Both the position numbers and the translations under genes were made by a program. DNA of 33,471 nt from a bacterium (lineage in GTDB: Bacteria; SZUA-79; Acidulodesulfobacterales; Acidulodesulfobacteraceae): contig DAHVNW010000016.1 in assembly GCA_027319095.1 (NCBI GenBank), positions 1-33,471 of the forward strand. Reading direction: 5' to 3'. The notes under the pieces are model-generated. The model saw nothing but the letters and a program-made list of their open reading frames with translations, searched no databases and was not told the origin of the DNA. Every line of letters starts with the position of its first letter. The stretch's first letter is position 1. Shown here one piece after another: positions 7,531 to 16,281 of the stretch.

Positions 7531-8364
7531 ATGTCAAATGACGGCAGCGTTACCGGTAATAATAGCGGCGGCGGAGAAAATATAACCGGCGAAGATAATA
7601 GCATAAAAGATAATAATATAATAGTGGACGTCAAGGATTTAAATTTTTATTACGGCAATTACCATCTCCTTAAATCCGTCAATCTTTATTTCAAAAAAAA
7701 TTCCGTATGCACTCTTCTCGGTCCATCCGGATGCGGAAAATCGACATTTTTAAGGACAATCAACAGAATGAACGACTATACCGAGGGAGCTAAGCTTACG
7801 GGAAAGGTTTTAATAAACGGAAGAAATATATACGATAAATCGGTCGACGTCGTGGAGCTTAGAAGGAATATAGGCATGGTATTTCAGAATCCAAACCCAT
7901 TTCCTAAATCTATTTTCGATAACGTGGCTTTCGGTTTAAAAATACACGGTATAAAAAATAAAGATTTTATAGTCGAGCGGGTCGAAAAATGCTTGAAATA
8001 TGCTGGATTATACGACGAAGTTAAGGACAAGTTTAATAAATCCGCCCTTTCCCTTTCGGGCGGCCAGCAGCAAAGACTGTGCATAGCAAGAGCTATAGCT
8101 ACAAACCCGTCTATACTTTTAATGGACGAACCTACCGCATATTTAGACCCCGTTTCTACCAGTATTATTCTTAACTTGATTAATTCTTTCAAAAAATATT
8201 ATACCATTATAATAGTTAGCCATAATATTCAGCAGGCGGGCAGAATATCGGATTATAGCGGGTTCTTTCTAGACGGGGAACTCATAGAATTCGGCGAAGC
8301 CGGTAATTTTTTTACAAGACCGAAAGACAAAAGAACGGAAAATTTTATTACGAGCAGGTATTAA
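7531..8364 (+). CDS. pstB: Phosphate ABC transporter ATPase PstB
   Basis: A 277-residue ATPase energising PstCA. Walker A is GPSGCGKST (residues 64-72), the Q-loop is in VFQNPNPFPKSIFDN, the signature is LSGGQQQR (175-182), Walker B is ILLMDEPT (195-202), and the switch histidine is H231 in VSHNIQQA. Two oddities. About 30 N-terminal residues rich in Asn, Gly and Asp precede the usual start (VDVKDLNFYYG). The stretch after Walker B reads TAYLDP, where PstB proteins normally have TSALDP. The ribosome site AGGGGAGG lies 12 bases before ATG, longer than usual; no better in-frame start is closer. phoU follows, so the set is complete. Confidence 0.93.
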   Translation: MSNDGSVTGNNSGGGENITGEDNSIKDNNIIVDVKDLNFYYGNYHLLKSVNLYFKKNSVCTLLGPSGCGKSTFLRTINRMNDYTEGAKLTGKVLINGRNIYDKSVDVVELRRNIGMVFQNPNPFPKSIFDNVAFGLKIHGIKNKDFIVERVEKCLKYAGLYDEVKDKFNKSALSLSGGQQQRLCIARAIATNPSILLMDEPTAYLDPVSTSIILNLINSFKKYYTIIIVSHNIQQAGRISDYSGFFLDGELIEFGEAGNFFTRPKDKRTENFITSRY

Positions 8365-8429
8365 AATTTATAACTTTATGTTAAAATAATAACGATGTTT
8401 TAATATTCAAATATTGGGAGGGGTAAATA

Positions 8430-9110
8430 GTGAATATATTAGACAGCGAGTTAATGAAACTAAAGAGAAACGTTGTCGAAATGGGCGAAATCGTTAACGT
8501 CCAGCTCAACAGCGCAACCCGGTTCTTATTCGAAAGGGATAAAAGCCTTGCCGAAGAAACCATTAAAAACGACCTTAAGGTAAATTCGCTGGAAGTAAGC
8601 ATTAACGAAGACTGCATAAAACTTCTGGCGCTATACCAGCCGGAAGCCGCGGATCTAATGTTTATTACCACTACCATGAAAATAATTACCGACCTCGAAA
8701 GAATGGGCGATTTATGCGCTTCCGCCTGCCAGATAGGGCTTAATTTAACCGACGGCGCGTCCTCTTCGAAAGAATTTAAATGTATTTACTCTTATCTCGA
8801 AGACGTAGCCGCGAGGGACGACGAAATGCTTAAAATGGCTATAAAGATGTATGCCGACGGCGTGAAAGAAAATATAGGGCTTAAAGATACGATAATAAAA
8901 AACGAAAACATTATAGATATGCTTTCGCATAAAATCGTCGTGGATATTATAAATGCCTCCATAAAAAATCTGAACACTTTGGAAAACAATATAACCTATA
9001 TATTTATTGCCCGCAAATATGAAAGATTTGCCGACCATGCGCAGAAAATCATGGAACTTCTCCTTTATATGGAACTCGGCAAAGATTTAAGGAACTTGCC
9101 GGAATATTAA
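8430..9110 (+). CDS. phoU: Phosphate-signalling regulator PhoU
   Basis: A 226-residue all-helical protein made of two three-helix repeats, the standard PhoU size. The two metal-cluster motifs are present: DLERMGDLCAS from residue 88 and YERFADHAQKI with E198 and D202. PhoU senses flux through PstSCAB and restrains the sensor kinase PhoR, and often limits phosphate uptake. The start is GTG at 8430, supported by GGGAGGGG at 8416-8423. It ends the pst operon; the next gene is convergent and starts its 3' end 8 bases later. No phoB or phoR is present in the window. Confidence 0.92.
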   Translation: MNILDSELMKLKRNVVEMGEIVNVQLNSATRFLFERDKSLAEETIKNDLKVNSLEVSINEDCIKLLALYQPEAADLMFITTTMKIITDLERMGDLCASACQIGLNLTDGASSSKEFKCIYSYLEDVAARDDEMLKMAIKMYADGVKENIGLKDTIIKNENIIDMLSHKIVVDIINASIKNLNTLENNITYIFIARKYERFADHAQKIMELLLYMELGKDLRNLPEY

Positions 9111-9118
9111 TAAATCAA

Positions 9119-10636
9119 TTAATTTTTTAGCGGTTGAGCCGCCGTAGTTTGCTTAGGTTTAGGCGTTCCCAGTCCCATTCCCAGGGCATTATATATGTCG
9201 ATAACGTCTTCTTCAAGCAGAAGGTTTTGGTTTATCAGGTTGTATTCGGCGTTAAGCATGTCTAATTTATATGTTAAGTATGTTATCCGGCTCGCAATAC
9301 CTGTTTTATACTGAACCTCATATATGCGAAACAGTTTAACGGAGTAGCGGTAATTTTTCTCGTAGCTTTTTAAGGTTTGGAAATCTTTTTTATAAGAAGC
9401 AAGCGCGTTATCCGTTTCGCTAAAAGCGTTAATTACCGTATTTCTGTAATTCAACACAGCCTTTTGATATTGAATTTGCGACCTTTTATAAATGCTTATA
9501 TTGGTTTTATAATTAAATAAAGGAGCTAAAATATTTAAGCCGAAATTCCATACTTCGTTTGCCGCGCTTATAAAATCGTTTAGGGAGGGGCTTGCATAAC
9601 CGTACTGGCCTGTAAGAGTGAAAGTCGGAAAAAAATTGGCCAAACTTTCTTTTTCGGCGTAGGCGTAGGATAGAGCGTTATATTCGGCTTCTTTTACGTC
9701 AGGCCTTTGAGTCAATATATACGAAGGCATATTCGCGGGAATTAGCTTTGAATAATTAACGCCGGTAATAGATTTATAGTTATTGCCGCCGCCGCTGTTA
9801 CTTTTTGAATTAAAAAATGTTTTCATTTTAAATTTTTCCGGAAATTTTCCAAGATAATAGGCAAGAGTATTTTTAGAAACGTCCAACAGTTTTATGGAAC
9901 CGTCCAATTCCGTTTTTAAAATTTCAAGATTTGTTTTTGCGGTTTCGACGTCCTGTGCGTTTATAAGTCCGTCTTTATACTGGATATTGTAAAAGTTCAG
10001 TATTTCTTTTTGCGCGCTGTACTGTCTTTTTAAGTCGGCCGCCGATTTTTTAAGGGCCGTTATTTGAAAATATTCGTCTGCGACGTTGCTTATAAGCGTT
10101 AATTTTACTACGTCCGCATCTTCCTTTGAAACCGCGACGTTTGCGCCGGCCTGTTTTACGGCATTATTTACCTGGTTCCATGCGTCTAATTCGTAAGAGG
10201 CGCTTAACCCCGCCTGATTTAAGTTATAAATAATATTTTGCGAAGATTTGTTGCCGCTTGAAAACATTGCCGCTTCGTAACCCGGCATTTTATTTCTGGT
10301 AAAGCCGTAATTGAAATTTACTGCGGGGAATAAATTGGATTCTGCCTGCGAAACGTAAGTTTTTGCAATTTTAATGTTTTTTACGGCTATCATGTAGTTT
10401 AAATTATGTGATACCGCCGTTTCTATTAAGCTGTCCAATTCCTTGCTCTTAAAATTTTTCCACCAGTCTTTTTTGATTGGAATATTGCCGGGCTGTACGG
10501 CATATTTAAACGTTTCTGGTATTTTTACCTTGATTTTTTTCGGACGCGAGAACAAGCTGCATCCGCTTAAAGCTGTTACTGAAAAAATGCATATCGAAAA
10601 AAATAATACGGCTCTTTGATTGATTTTAATTTTCAA
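9119..10636 (-). CDS. RND efflux outer-membrane lipoprotein (OprM/NodT family)
   Basis: A 505-residue outer-membrane channel of the TolC superfamily. The signal peptide ends in ALSGC, so C26 would be lipidated, as in OprM-type factors. Family landmarks are DWWKNFKSKELDSLIETAVSHN near residue 57, ALKKSAADLKRQYSAQKEIL as part of the helical barrel, IPANMPSYILTQRPDVKEAEY (the R-P-D-V/I signature), and a second-repeat helix QYKTGIASRITYLTYKLDML. It forms the exit duct for the divergent adaptor and pump. Its own promoter is consensus (TTGACA-N18-TATAAT) with a palindrome in the spacer. The C-terminus ends in a short Gln/Thr/Ala tail. Its 3' end lies 8 bases from phoU. Confidence 0.9.
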   Translation of the reverse strand: MKIKINQRAVLFFSICIFSVTALSGCSLFSRPKKIKVKIPETFKYAVQPGNIPIKKDWWKNFKSKELDSLIETAVSHNLNYMIAVKNIKIAKTYVSQAESNLFPAVNFNYGFTRNKMPGYEAAMFSSGNKSSQNIIYNLNQAGLSASYELDAWNQVNNAVKQAGANVAVSKEDADVVKLTLISNVADEYFQITALKKSAADLKRQYSAQKEILNFYNIQYKDGLINAQDVETAKTNLEILKTELDGSIKLLDVSKNTLAYYLGKFPEKFKMKTFFNSKSNSGGGNNYKSITGVNYSKLIPANMPSYILTQRPDVKEAEYNALSYAYAEKESLANFFPTFTLTGQYGYASPSLNDFISAANEVWNFGLNILAPLFNYKTNISIYKRSQIQYQKAVLNYRNTVINAFSETDNALASYKKDFQTLKSYEKNYRYSVKLFRIYEVQYKTGIASRITYLTYKLDMLNAEYNLINQNLLLEEDVIDIYNALGMGLGTPKPKQTTAAQPLKN

Positions 10637-10689
10637 TTTTTTTTGTTCCCTTTTCTTTATTTAAAATTTAACAAAATTTAAAAAAAATA

Positions 10690-10718
10690 TTGACTGAATT
10701 TTAAAATTAATATATTCT
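10690..10718 (+). promoter_or_regulatory. Promoter for the RND adaptor and pump genes
   Basis: TTGACT (10690-10695), a 17-bp spacer and TATTCT (10713-10718) form a plausible sigma-70 promoter directed at the adaptor gene. The shared operator lies just downstream at 10726-10741, where a bound protein would block initiation. Confidence 0.5.
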
Positions 10719-10719
10719 A

Positions 10720-10749
10720 ATTATACTGACTATTAAGTCATAATGTCAA
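10720..10749 (-). promoter_or_regulatory. Consensus promoter for the outer-membrane factor
   Basis: On the minus strand TTGACA (10749-10744), an 18-bp spacer and TATAAT (10725-10720) match both sigma-70 hexamers perfectly. The 16-bp near-palindrome at 10726-10741 fills almost the whole spacer. The promoter is about 85 bases before the outer-membrane-factor start codon. Confidence 0.7.
10726..10741. promoter_or_regulatory. Operator-like near-palindrome, copy 1 (RND locus)
   Basis: CTGACTATTAAGTCAT is a 7-2-7 inverted repeat with one mismatched pair near each arm end. A perfect version, ATGACTTTTAAGTCAT, occurs at 23277-23292 inside the promoter of the second efflux operon. Size and symmetry suit a MarR- or TetR-type dimer. 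No such regulator gene is in this window. Confidence 0.65.
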
Positions 10750-10827
10750 TGAAAATTTTTATGGAATTTTGCTTAGTTTTAGTTTATTAATTTATAACTT
10801 AACTTTAACTTATTTGAAGGTTTGATT

Positions 10828-11949
10828 ATGATTAAGCGTTTTATAATAGTTTTGTTGATTTTAATCGTGATTTTCGGCGGAATATTCGGATACAAAGCTT
10901 TTAAGGGCTATGAAATGAAAAAGTTTATGTCGATGAGAAAATTTCCTCCCGTTACGGTAACCGCAGCCAGTGCAAAAATAGGAGACTGGAGACATTATAT
11001 TCATGCCATAGGAAACGTAAGGGCCGTAAATTCGGTTAACGTAACTACGCAGGTTGCGGGGCAGGTTAACGGAATATATTTTAAATCCGGCGAATTTGTC
11101 AGAAAAAATCAGATTTTAGCTACCCTCGACGATTCGCTCCAGCTTGCCCAGTTAAAACAGTTAAAATCACAGCTGCTTCTTAATAAATTTAACTATGAAC
11201 ATTATAAAAAGGCATACCAAAAATATGCGGTTTCTAAAGCGTCTTACGTTCAGATGCTTTCGATGTTCAAGCAAAACGAAGCTCAGATTAATCAAACCGA
11301 AGTTGCTATTGACGATATGACTATAAGAGCGCCTTTTTCGGGCATAGTAGGAATCAGAAATCCGGGTTCAGTTAATCTGGGGCAATATATTAACCCCGGA
11401 ACAAGCATAATCCCGCTTTATTCGGTTAATCCAATTTATATCGATTATACCATGCCACAAAATGACATGGACAGTTTAAAAACAGGAGGAAAGGTTTTAA
11501 TAGGGCTGTCTTCGGAGCCGGAAGTAAAACCGGGTTTAAAAAAACCGTTAATCGGCGCAATAAAAGCCGTAAGCATCGACGTAAACGACGTATCGAGAAA
11601 TATTACCGCAAGGGTCGAGGCAAATAATTCCGGATTGGTTTTGCGTCCAGGCATGTTCGTTACGGGCAGGTTTCTTCTTCCCGTCCAACATAACGTAATT
11701 ACCGTTCCGGCCACTGCCATAACTTATAATCCTTACGGAAATTTCGTTTATTTAGCCGTCAAAAGAAAAGGGGCTTATTATGCAAAAACGGATTACGTTA
11801 AAACCGGGGAAGAAAGAAACGGAACGGTTATTATAACCAAAGGTTTAAAGCCCGGCGAAGAGGTAGTAACTTCCGGACAGGTTAAGCTCAAGAACGGCGA
11901 CCCTATAAAAATAGAAAAAACCGCCGGCAAAGAAAGCCGGAAAAATTAA
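10828..11949 (+). CDS. RND efflux periplasmic adaptor (membrane fusion protein)
   Basis: A 373-residue adaptor of the AcrA/MexH type. One N-terminal membrane anchor (residues 4-22, IIVLLILIVIFGGIFGYKA) is followed by a lipoyl half-motif VNVTTQVAGQVNGIYFKSGEFVRKNQILATLDD, a coiled-coil hairpin, the second half-motif IRAPFSGIVGIRNPGSVNLGQYI, a beta-barrel, and the membrane-proximal VPATAITYNPYGNFVYLA segment typical of MexH-like proteins (each written here only in part by family position). No lipobox is seen, so it is anchored by its helix. I chose ATG at 10828 because GAAGG at 10816-10820 is seven bases away; an in-frame TTG at 10822 is too close. The RND pump follows after 38 bases. Confidence 0.9.
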   Translation: MIKRFIIVLLILIVIFGGIFGYKAFKGYEMKKFMSMRKFPPVTVTAASAKIGDWRHYIHAIGNVRAVNSVNVTTQVAGQVNGIYFKSGEFVRKNQILATLDDSLQLAQLKQLKSQLLLNKFNYEHYKKAYQKYAVSKASYVQMLSMFKQNEAQINQTEVAIDDMTIRAPFSGIVGIRNPGSVNLGQYINPGTSIIPLYSVNPIYIDYTMPQNDMDSLKTGGKVLIGLSSEPEVKPGLKKPLIGAIKAVSIDVNDVSRNITARVEANNSGLVLRPGMFVTGRFLLPVQHNVITVPATAITYNPYGNFVYLAVKRKGAYYAKTDYVKTGEERNGTVIITKGLKPGEEVVTSGQVKLKNGDPIKIEKTAGKESRKN

Positions 11950-11987
11950 AAATTTAAAAATTAAATACAATAAAGGTTAATTCATAA

Positions 11988-14900
11988 ATGAGCGAATCAA
12001 ATAATAATTTGCCCGGTAGTACCAACGGCCGCAAAAATTCAAATTCGTCGCGCAAATTCACCGATATATTTATTAGCAGGCCTGTTTTAGCTATAGTTAT
12101 AAGCCTCGTTATTTTTATCCTTGGCGTCAGGTCTTTATCCGAACTTACTTTAAGGGAATATCCGAAGATAAAAGATACTCTTATTACGGTTCAGACTGCT
12201 TATCCCGGCGCAAGCGCCCAGGTAGTCCAGGGTTTTATCACCATGCCGTTGGAAAGGGCGATAGCTTCTTCCGAAGGCATAGATTATATGACTTCTACCA
12301 GCAGCGAAGGCGTCAGCACTATTCAGGTTTTCATGAAGTTGAATTACAGCCCCAACGCCGCCCTCGCCGAAGTGCTTTCCCAGGTAAATTCGGTTCTAAA
12401 CCAGCTCCCTAAGCAGTCCCAGCTTCCGGTTATCACGAAAACCAGCGTTACTAATTTAGCGTATCTTTATCTCGCTTTTACGTCCAATACGCTGACCAGT
12501 TCCCAGATGACGGACTATTTGATTAGGGCGGTTCAGCCAAAGGTCCAGGCGGTAAGCGGCGTAGGTCAGGTCCAAATCTACGGCAACAAGCAGTTTGGAA
12601 TGAGGATATGGCTTAATCCTAAAAAAATGGCCGAATTTAACGTAACCCCTATAGACATATCTAATGCGTTGGCCGGCAACAACTATATCGCCTCTAACGG
12701 ATATACCAAAGGCAATTATATTCAGGTAAACATTTCGGCGGATACGCTGTTAAAAACAGTTAAACAGTTTAGGAATTTAGTCGTAGCGGACGACGGCGGA
12801 ACGCTTATAAGGGTTAAAGACATAGGCACTGTGGAGATGGGCGCCGTAAGCAACGACGCGGGAAACATAATGAACGGCAAAAGAGCCGTAGTTATGGGTA
12901 TATTTACGACTCCAACCGCAAATCCTCTTACCGTAGTAAAAAAATTGGAAAATATGATTCCTTCGCTTAAGACACAATTGCCGGCGCATATGAAACTCAG
13001 AATTGCTTTTAACAGAACCGTTTTTATAAGCAGTTCTATTAGCGAGGTTATAAAAGCGGTCGTAGAAACTTTAATAATCGTTATCGTAGTTATATTCTTA
13101 TTTCTCGGTTCCGCAAGAAGCGTCATAATTCCTGTGATAGCAATACCTTTATCCATCATAGGCGACCTGTTTATAATGTATTATTTGCATTATTCCATAA
13201 ATCTCTTAACCCTCCTTGCTTTTGTTCTTGCTATAGGATTAGTCGTGGACGATGCTATAATAGTGGTTGAAAACGTAAGCAGGCATATCGAGGAAGGCAA
13301 AAAACCAATAGAAGCCGCTATTATTGCCGCGAGGGAACTCGGCATTCCGGTTATAGCGATGTCTGTTACGTTAGTCGCCGTATTTTTGCCTATCGGTTTC
13401 ATGGGGGGGCTTACAGGCGCTTTGTTTACCGAATTTGCTTTTTCTCTTGCCGGAGCGGTTCTTATATCCGGCATATTGGCGCTTACGCTTTCGCCTATGC
13501 TGTCCTCAAGGTTTTTAAAAGAAGATATAGGAAAGAAGGGATTTACTCATTTCTTAGACGTTACCTTCGAGAAAATTAAAAACGTTTATTCTAAAATTCT
13601 TCACGGAGTCCTCGATTATAAACCGGTCGTGGCGTTAGTAATAATAGTCGTCCTTACCGCGGCATACTTTTTGTTTATATCGACTAAAAGCGAACTTGCC
13701 CCTACGGAAGACCAGGGTGTCGTCTTTGTTCAGGGAACCGCCGCGCCTACTTCGACTTATAAAAATTTAAGATATTATGCAAAAAAAGTCGGCAAGATTT
13801 ACGATTCTTTCCCTCAGACCGAAAGATATTTTATGGCGCTTGGCGCATCCGGCAACAATACGTTGATATCCGGCATGATTCTTAAGCCGTGGAGCCAAAG
13901 AAAGCTCACGCAGATGCAGCTTACGCCGATGGTCCAGCAAAAACTTAGTTCTATTACCGGATTAAAATTGGCTGCTTTTCCGCTTCCAAGCCTTCCCGGT
14001 TCCCAGGGGCTCCCGGTTATGTTCGCAATTACTTCGACCGCGAATTATTTGGAAATGAGAAGCGCAGCCGTGAATCTTATGCAAAAAGCCATGCGGAGCG
14101 GACTGTTCCTATATATGGATAAAGACCTTAAATACGACGAGCCGCAGATTAAGATTATAATAAATAAAAACAAAGCCGAAAGCATGGGAATCAATATGCA
14201 AACTATAGGAAATACGCTTTCTACCATGCTAAGCGAAAACTACGTCAACTGGTTCGAAATGGACGGCTACAGCTACAAGGTTATACCTCAGGTAATTCAA
14301 AAATACAGGTTCGACGAAAATTTATTAAAAAACTATTACGTTACGGCTTCTAACGGGAATATGGTTCCGCTTTCAAGTTTTATAAGCTTTAAGACCGTTA
14401 CCGTTCCCGAATCTTTAAATCAGTTCGACCAGCTTAATTCCGTAACTATTTCGGCTATACCTAAACCGGGCGTTACTATAGGGCAGGCTTTAAATTATTT
14501 GGAAAAAACTTCTAAATCCATTTTTCCAAAGGGCTTTTCGTATAATTTTGCAGGCCAGTCGCGTCAGTTTGTCCAACAGGGTTCCGCGATGATATTCACT
14601 TTTTTCTTTTCTTTAATAATCATTTATCTTGTTCTGTCCGCATTATTCGACAGTTTTATCGACCCTGTAATTATTTTGATAAGCGTTCCTATGTCTATAA
14701 CCGGAGCCCTTATATTTTTAAGCTTAGGTTTTGCGACCATAAATATTTATACCGAGGTAGGACTCGTTACCTTGATAGGTCTCGTCAGCAAGCATGGAAT
14801 ACTTATTACGAAATTTGCCAATGATTTGCAGAAAGAAGGATTTGATAAGCGTTCAGCTATAGAACAGGCGTCCGCGATAAGGCTGAGGCCGATATTAATG

Positions 14901-15104
14901 ACTACCGCGGCCATGGTCTTCGGAGTCGTGCCCTTGCTGATAGCGACGGGTCCGGGAGCCGTCAGCAGGTTCGACATAGGTTTGGTTATAGCCGCCGGAC
15001 TCGGCATCGGGACTTTCCTTACTATATTTATAGTTCCGACCGTATATATGTTTATCGGGAAAGACTTGCATAAAAACGAACCGGCAAAAGAACCGGCGAA
15101 TTAA
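11988..15104 (+). CDS. RND multidrug efflux pump (HAE1 family, MexI/AcrB-like)
   Basis: A 1038-residue inner-membrane proton-driven pump, the usual HAE1 length. It begins with TDIFISRPVLAIVISLVIF (first helix), then the porter-domain signature TAYPGASAQVVQGFIT. The proton-relay residues are present: D421 and D422 in LVVDDAIIVVEN, K935 in GLVSKHGILITKFAN and R967 in RLRPILMTTAAM, equivalent to AcrB D407, D408, K940 and R971. Two large periplasmic loops separate helices 1-2 and 7-8. With the adaptor upstream and the divergent outer-membrane channel it makes a full tripartite exporter; likely substrates are hydrophobic toxic compounds, not identifiable from sequence. AAAGG lies about 12 bases before the ATG. 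Confidence 0.93.
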   Translation: MSESNNNLPGSTNGRKNSNSSRKFTDIFISRPVLAIVISLVIFILGVRSLSELTLREYPKIKDTLITVQTAYPGASAQVVQGFITMPLERAIASSEGIDYMTSTSSEGVSTIQVFMKLNYSPNAALAEVLSQVNSVLNQLPKQSQLPVITKTSVTNLAYLYLAFTSNTLTSSQMTDYLIRAVQPKVQAVSGVGQVQIYGNKQFGMRIWLNPKKMAEFNVTPIDISNALAGNNYIASNGYTKGNYIQVNISADTLLKTVKQFRNLVVADDGGTLIRVKDIGTVEMGAVSNDAGNIMNGKRAVVMGIFTTPTANPLTVVKKLENMIPSLKTQLPAHMKLRIAFNRTVFISSSISEVIKAVVETLIIVIVVIFLFLGSARSVIIPVIAIPLSIIGDLFIMYYLHYSINLLTLLAFVLAIGLVVDDAIIVVENVSRHIEEGKKPIEAAIIAARELGIPVIAMSVTLVAVFLPIGFMGGLTGALFTEFAFSLAGAVLISGILALTLSPMLSSRFLKEDIGKKGFTHFLDVTFEKIKNVYSKILHGVLDYKPVVALVIIVVLTAAYFLFISTKSELAPTEDQGVVFVQGTAAPTSTYKNLRYYAKKVGKIYDSFPQTERYFMALGASGNNTLISGMILKPWSQRKLTQMQLTPMVQQKLSSITGLKLAAFPLPSLPGSQGLPVMFAITSTANYLEMRSAAVNLMQKAMRSGLFLYMDKDLKYDEPQIKIIINKNKAESMGINMQTIGNTLSTMLSENYVNWFEMDGYSYKVIPQVIQKYRFDENLLKNYYVTASNGNMVPLSSFISFKTVTVPESLNQFDQLNSVTISAIPKPGVTIGQALNYLEKTSKSIFPKGFSYNFAGQSRQFVQQGSAMIFTFFFSLIIIYLVLSALFDSFIDPVIILISVPMSITGALIFLSLGFATINIYTEVGLVTLIGLVSKHGILITKFANDLQKEGFDKRSAIEQASAIRLRPILMTTAAMVFGVVPLLIATGPGAVSRFDIGLVIAAGLGIGTFLTIFIVPTVYMFIGKDLHKNEPAKEPAN

Positions 15105-15130
15105 TCCGGAAATGGCAGATAGATAATAAC

Positions 15131-15196
15131 TAACCACCCACGGCAGAAACCACCACTTCAGGCTTCGCCCGGCGCCCCTCCTTAAAAAAATGGGAG
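15131..15196. repeat. Possible decayed dispersed repeat in a convergent gap
   Basis: The gap between the RND pump and the permease (15105-15206) is distinctly more GC- and C-rich than other gaps here. It runs from AACCACCCACGGC through a GGCTTCGCC mini-hairpin (15161-15169) to GCCCCTCCTT and TGGGAG. This resembles a widespread intergenic repeat of the form ACCACCCC-GGCTTCGCC-CCCCTCC-GGAGGGG. No terminator with a T-run was found. The assignment is weak. Confidence 0.25.
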
Positions 15197-15206
15197 TTAT
15201 ACGGAG

Positions 15207-16178
15207 CTATTTTCTCAGCCTTGGATCTACTATGGCATAAGCTATGTCCGCCAAAAGATTTCCGATAAGCGTGAGAACCGCCCCGATTACTAGTATCCCC
15301 ATAATCGTCGGATAATCGCGCGCAAGGACGCTCTGGTAAAAAAGCCTGCCCATTCCGTTAATATCGAATATCGTTTCTATTATTACGCTTCCGCCGATAA
15401 GTCCCGGAACGCTTAAGCCCAGTATCGTTATAAAAGGTATTAAGGCGTTTTTCATGGCGTGCTTATAAACGACTTTCCATTCCTTAAGACCTTTAGCCCT
15501 TGCCGTCATAATATAATCCTGCCTATAGACTTCAAGCATGTTGCCTTTTAAGTATCGCGAAAGACCGGCTATGCCTCCGAATCCGGCTACAAATACCGGC
15601 ATTATCAAATGTTTTGCTATATCTGTTATTTTTCCGTACCATGGCATAAAATTATAGCCTATCGACGTTATGCCGCCTATAGGCAAAATATGCAAATCTA
15701 TTCCAAAGGATATAATAAGCAGGAGAGCCACCCAGAAGGACGGCGCGGCAAAACCTATAAATACCAAAACGGTCGTTATCTTATCGAAAAGCGATTCGTT
15801 TTTTACTGCGGACATAACGCCTATTGGAATAGAAAATATAAATACGAAAAACATTGCAATAGAATTAATAACAATCGTTATGCCTATCGTTCTGCGGATT
15901 TCGGTTATTACAGGCTCATGGTTTGCCGTAAACGAAAGCCCGAAATTAAGGGTCGCGATTCTTTTAAGCCAAAAGAAATATTGCGTCAATAAAGGCTTGT
16001 TCAGGCCGTATAATTTTTCCAGCATAATCCTCGAAGACGCCGAAACTTTAGGATTTAAGCCAAGCTGTTCCGTTAGCGGGTTTCCAGGGGCAAGATGTAT
16101 TACGAAAAAAGAAATTAAAGTGATACCGAGTAAGATAGGTATCATAAATAGAATTCTTTTAGCTATGTATATTCCCAT
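15207..16178 (-). CDS. ABC transporter permease, OppB/DppB family
   Basis: A 323-residue inner-membrane permease for the peptide/nickel/glutathione importer family. It starts IYIAKRILFMIPILLGITLISF, the characteristic first helix, followed by HLAPGNPLTEQLG and the helix KLYGLNKPLLTQYFFWLKRI typical of DppB. The cytoplasmic EAA loop is TARAKGLKEWKVVYKHAMKNALIPFITILG, and the C-terminus ends AIVDPRLRK as usual. About six transmembrane helices. Such permeases work as a heterodimer with a DppC-type partner, one of which lies head-to-head across a 103-bp gap. No substrate-binding protein or ATPase genes are nearby, so the transported substrate is unknown. Confidence 0.88.
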   Translation of the reverse strand: MGIYIAKRILFMIPILLGITLISFFVIHLAPGNPLTEQLGLNPKVSASSRIMLEKLYGLNKPLLTQYFFWLKRIATLNFGLSFTANHEPVITEIRRTIGITIVINSIAMFFVFIFSIPIGVMSAVKNESLFDKITTVLVFIGFAAPSFWVALLLIISFGIDLHILPIGGITSIGYNFMPWYGKITDIAKHLIMPVFVAGFGGIAGLSRYLKGNMLEVYRQDYIMTARAKGLKEWKVVYKHAMKNALIPFITILGLSVPGLIGGSVIIETIFDINGMGRLFYQSVLARDYPTIMGILVIGAVLTLIGNLLADIAYAIVDPRLRK

Positions 16179-16235
16179 AAATAAATTTAAATTTATATCG
16201 AATAAACAATCCCTATATTTTATATTTTTAAAATT

Positions 16236-16256
16236 AATATTATATATTATAATATT
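16236..16256. promoter_or_regulatory. Inverted repeat in the permease divergent promoter region
   Basis: AATATTATA (16236-16244) and TATAATATT (16248-16256) are perfect inverted copies across three bases, in the 103-bp gap between the two divergent permease genes. TATAAT-like elements therefore read in both directions. It could be back-to-back -10 regions or an operator. The region is nearly all A/T, so chance similarity is possible. Confidence 0.35.
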
Positions 16257-16281
16257 TTAAAAGTTAAATTTTTTATATTTT

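Noticed and set aside
10822-10827. TTG start for the RND adaptor
   Set aside because: Too close to GAAGG at 10816-10820; ATG at 10828 has normal spacing.
12722-13159. 145-residue minus-strand frame inside the RND pump
   Set aside because: Codon-phase shadow of the conserved pump gene.
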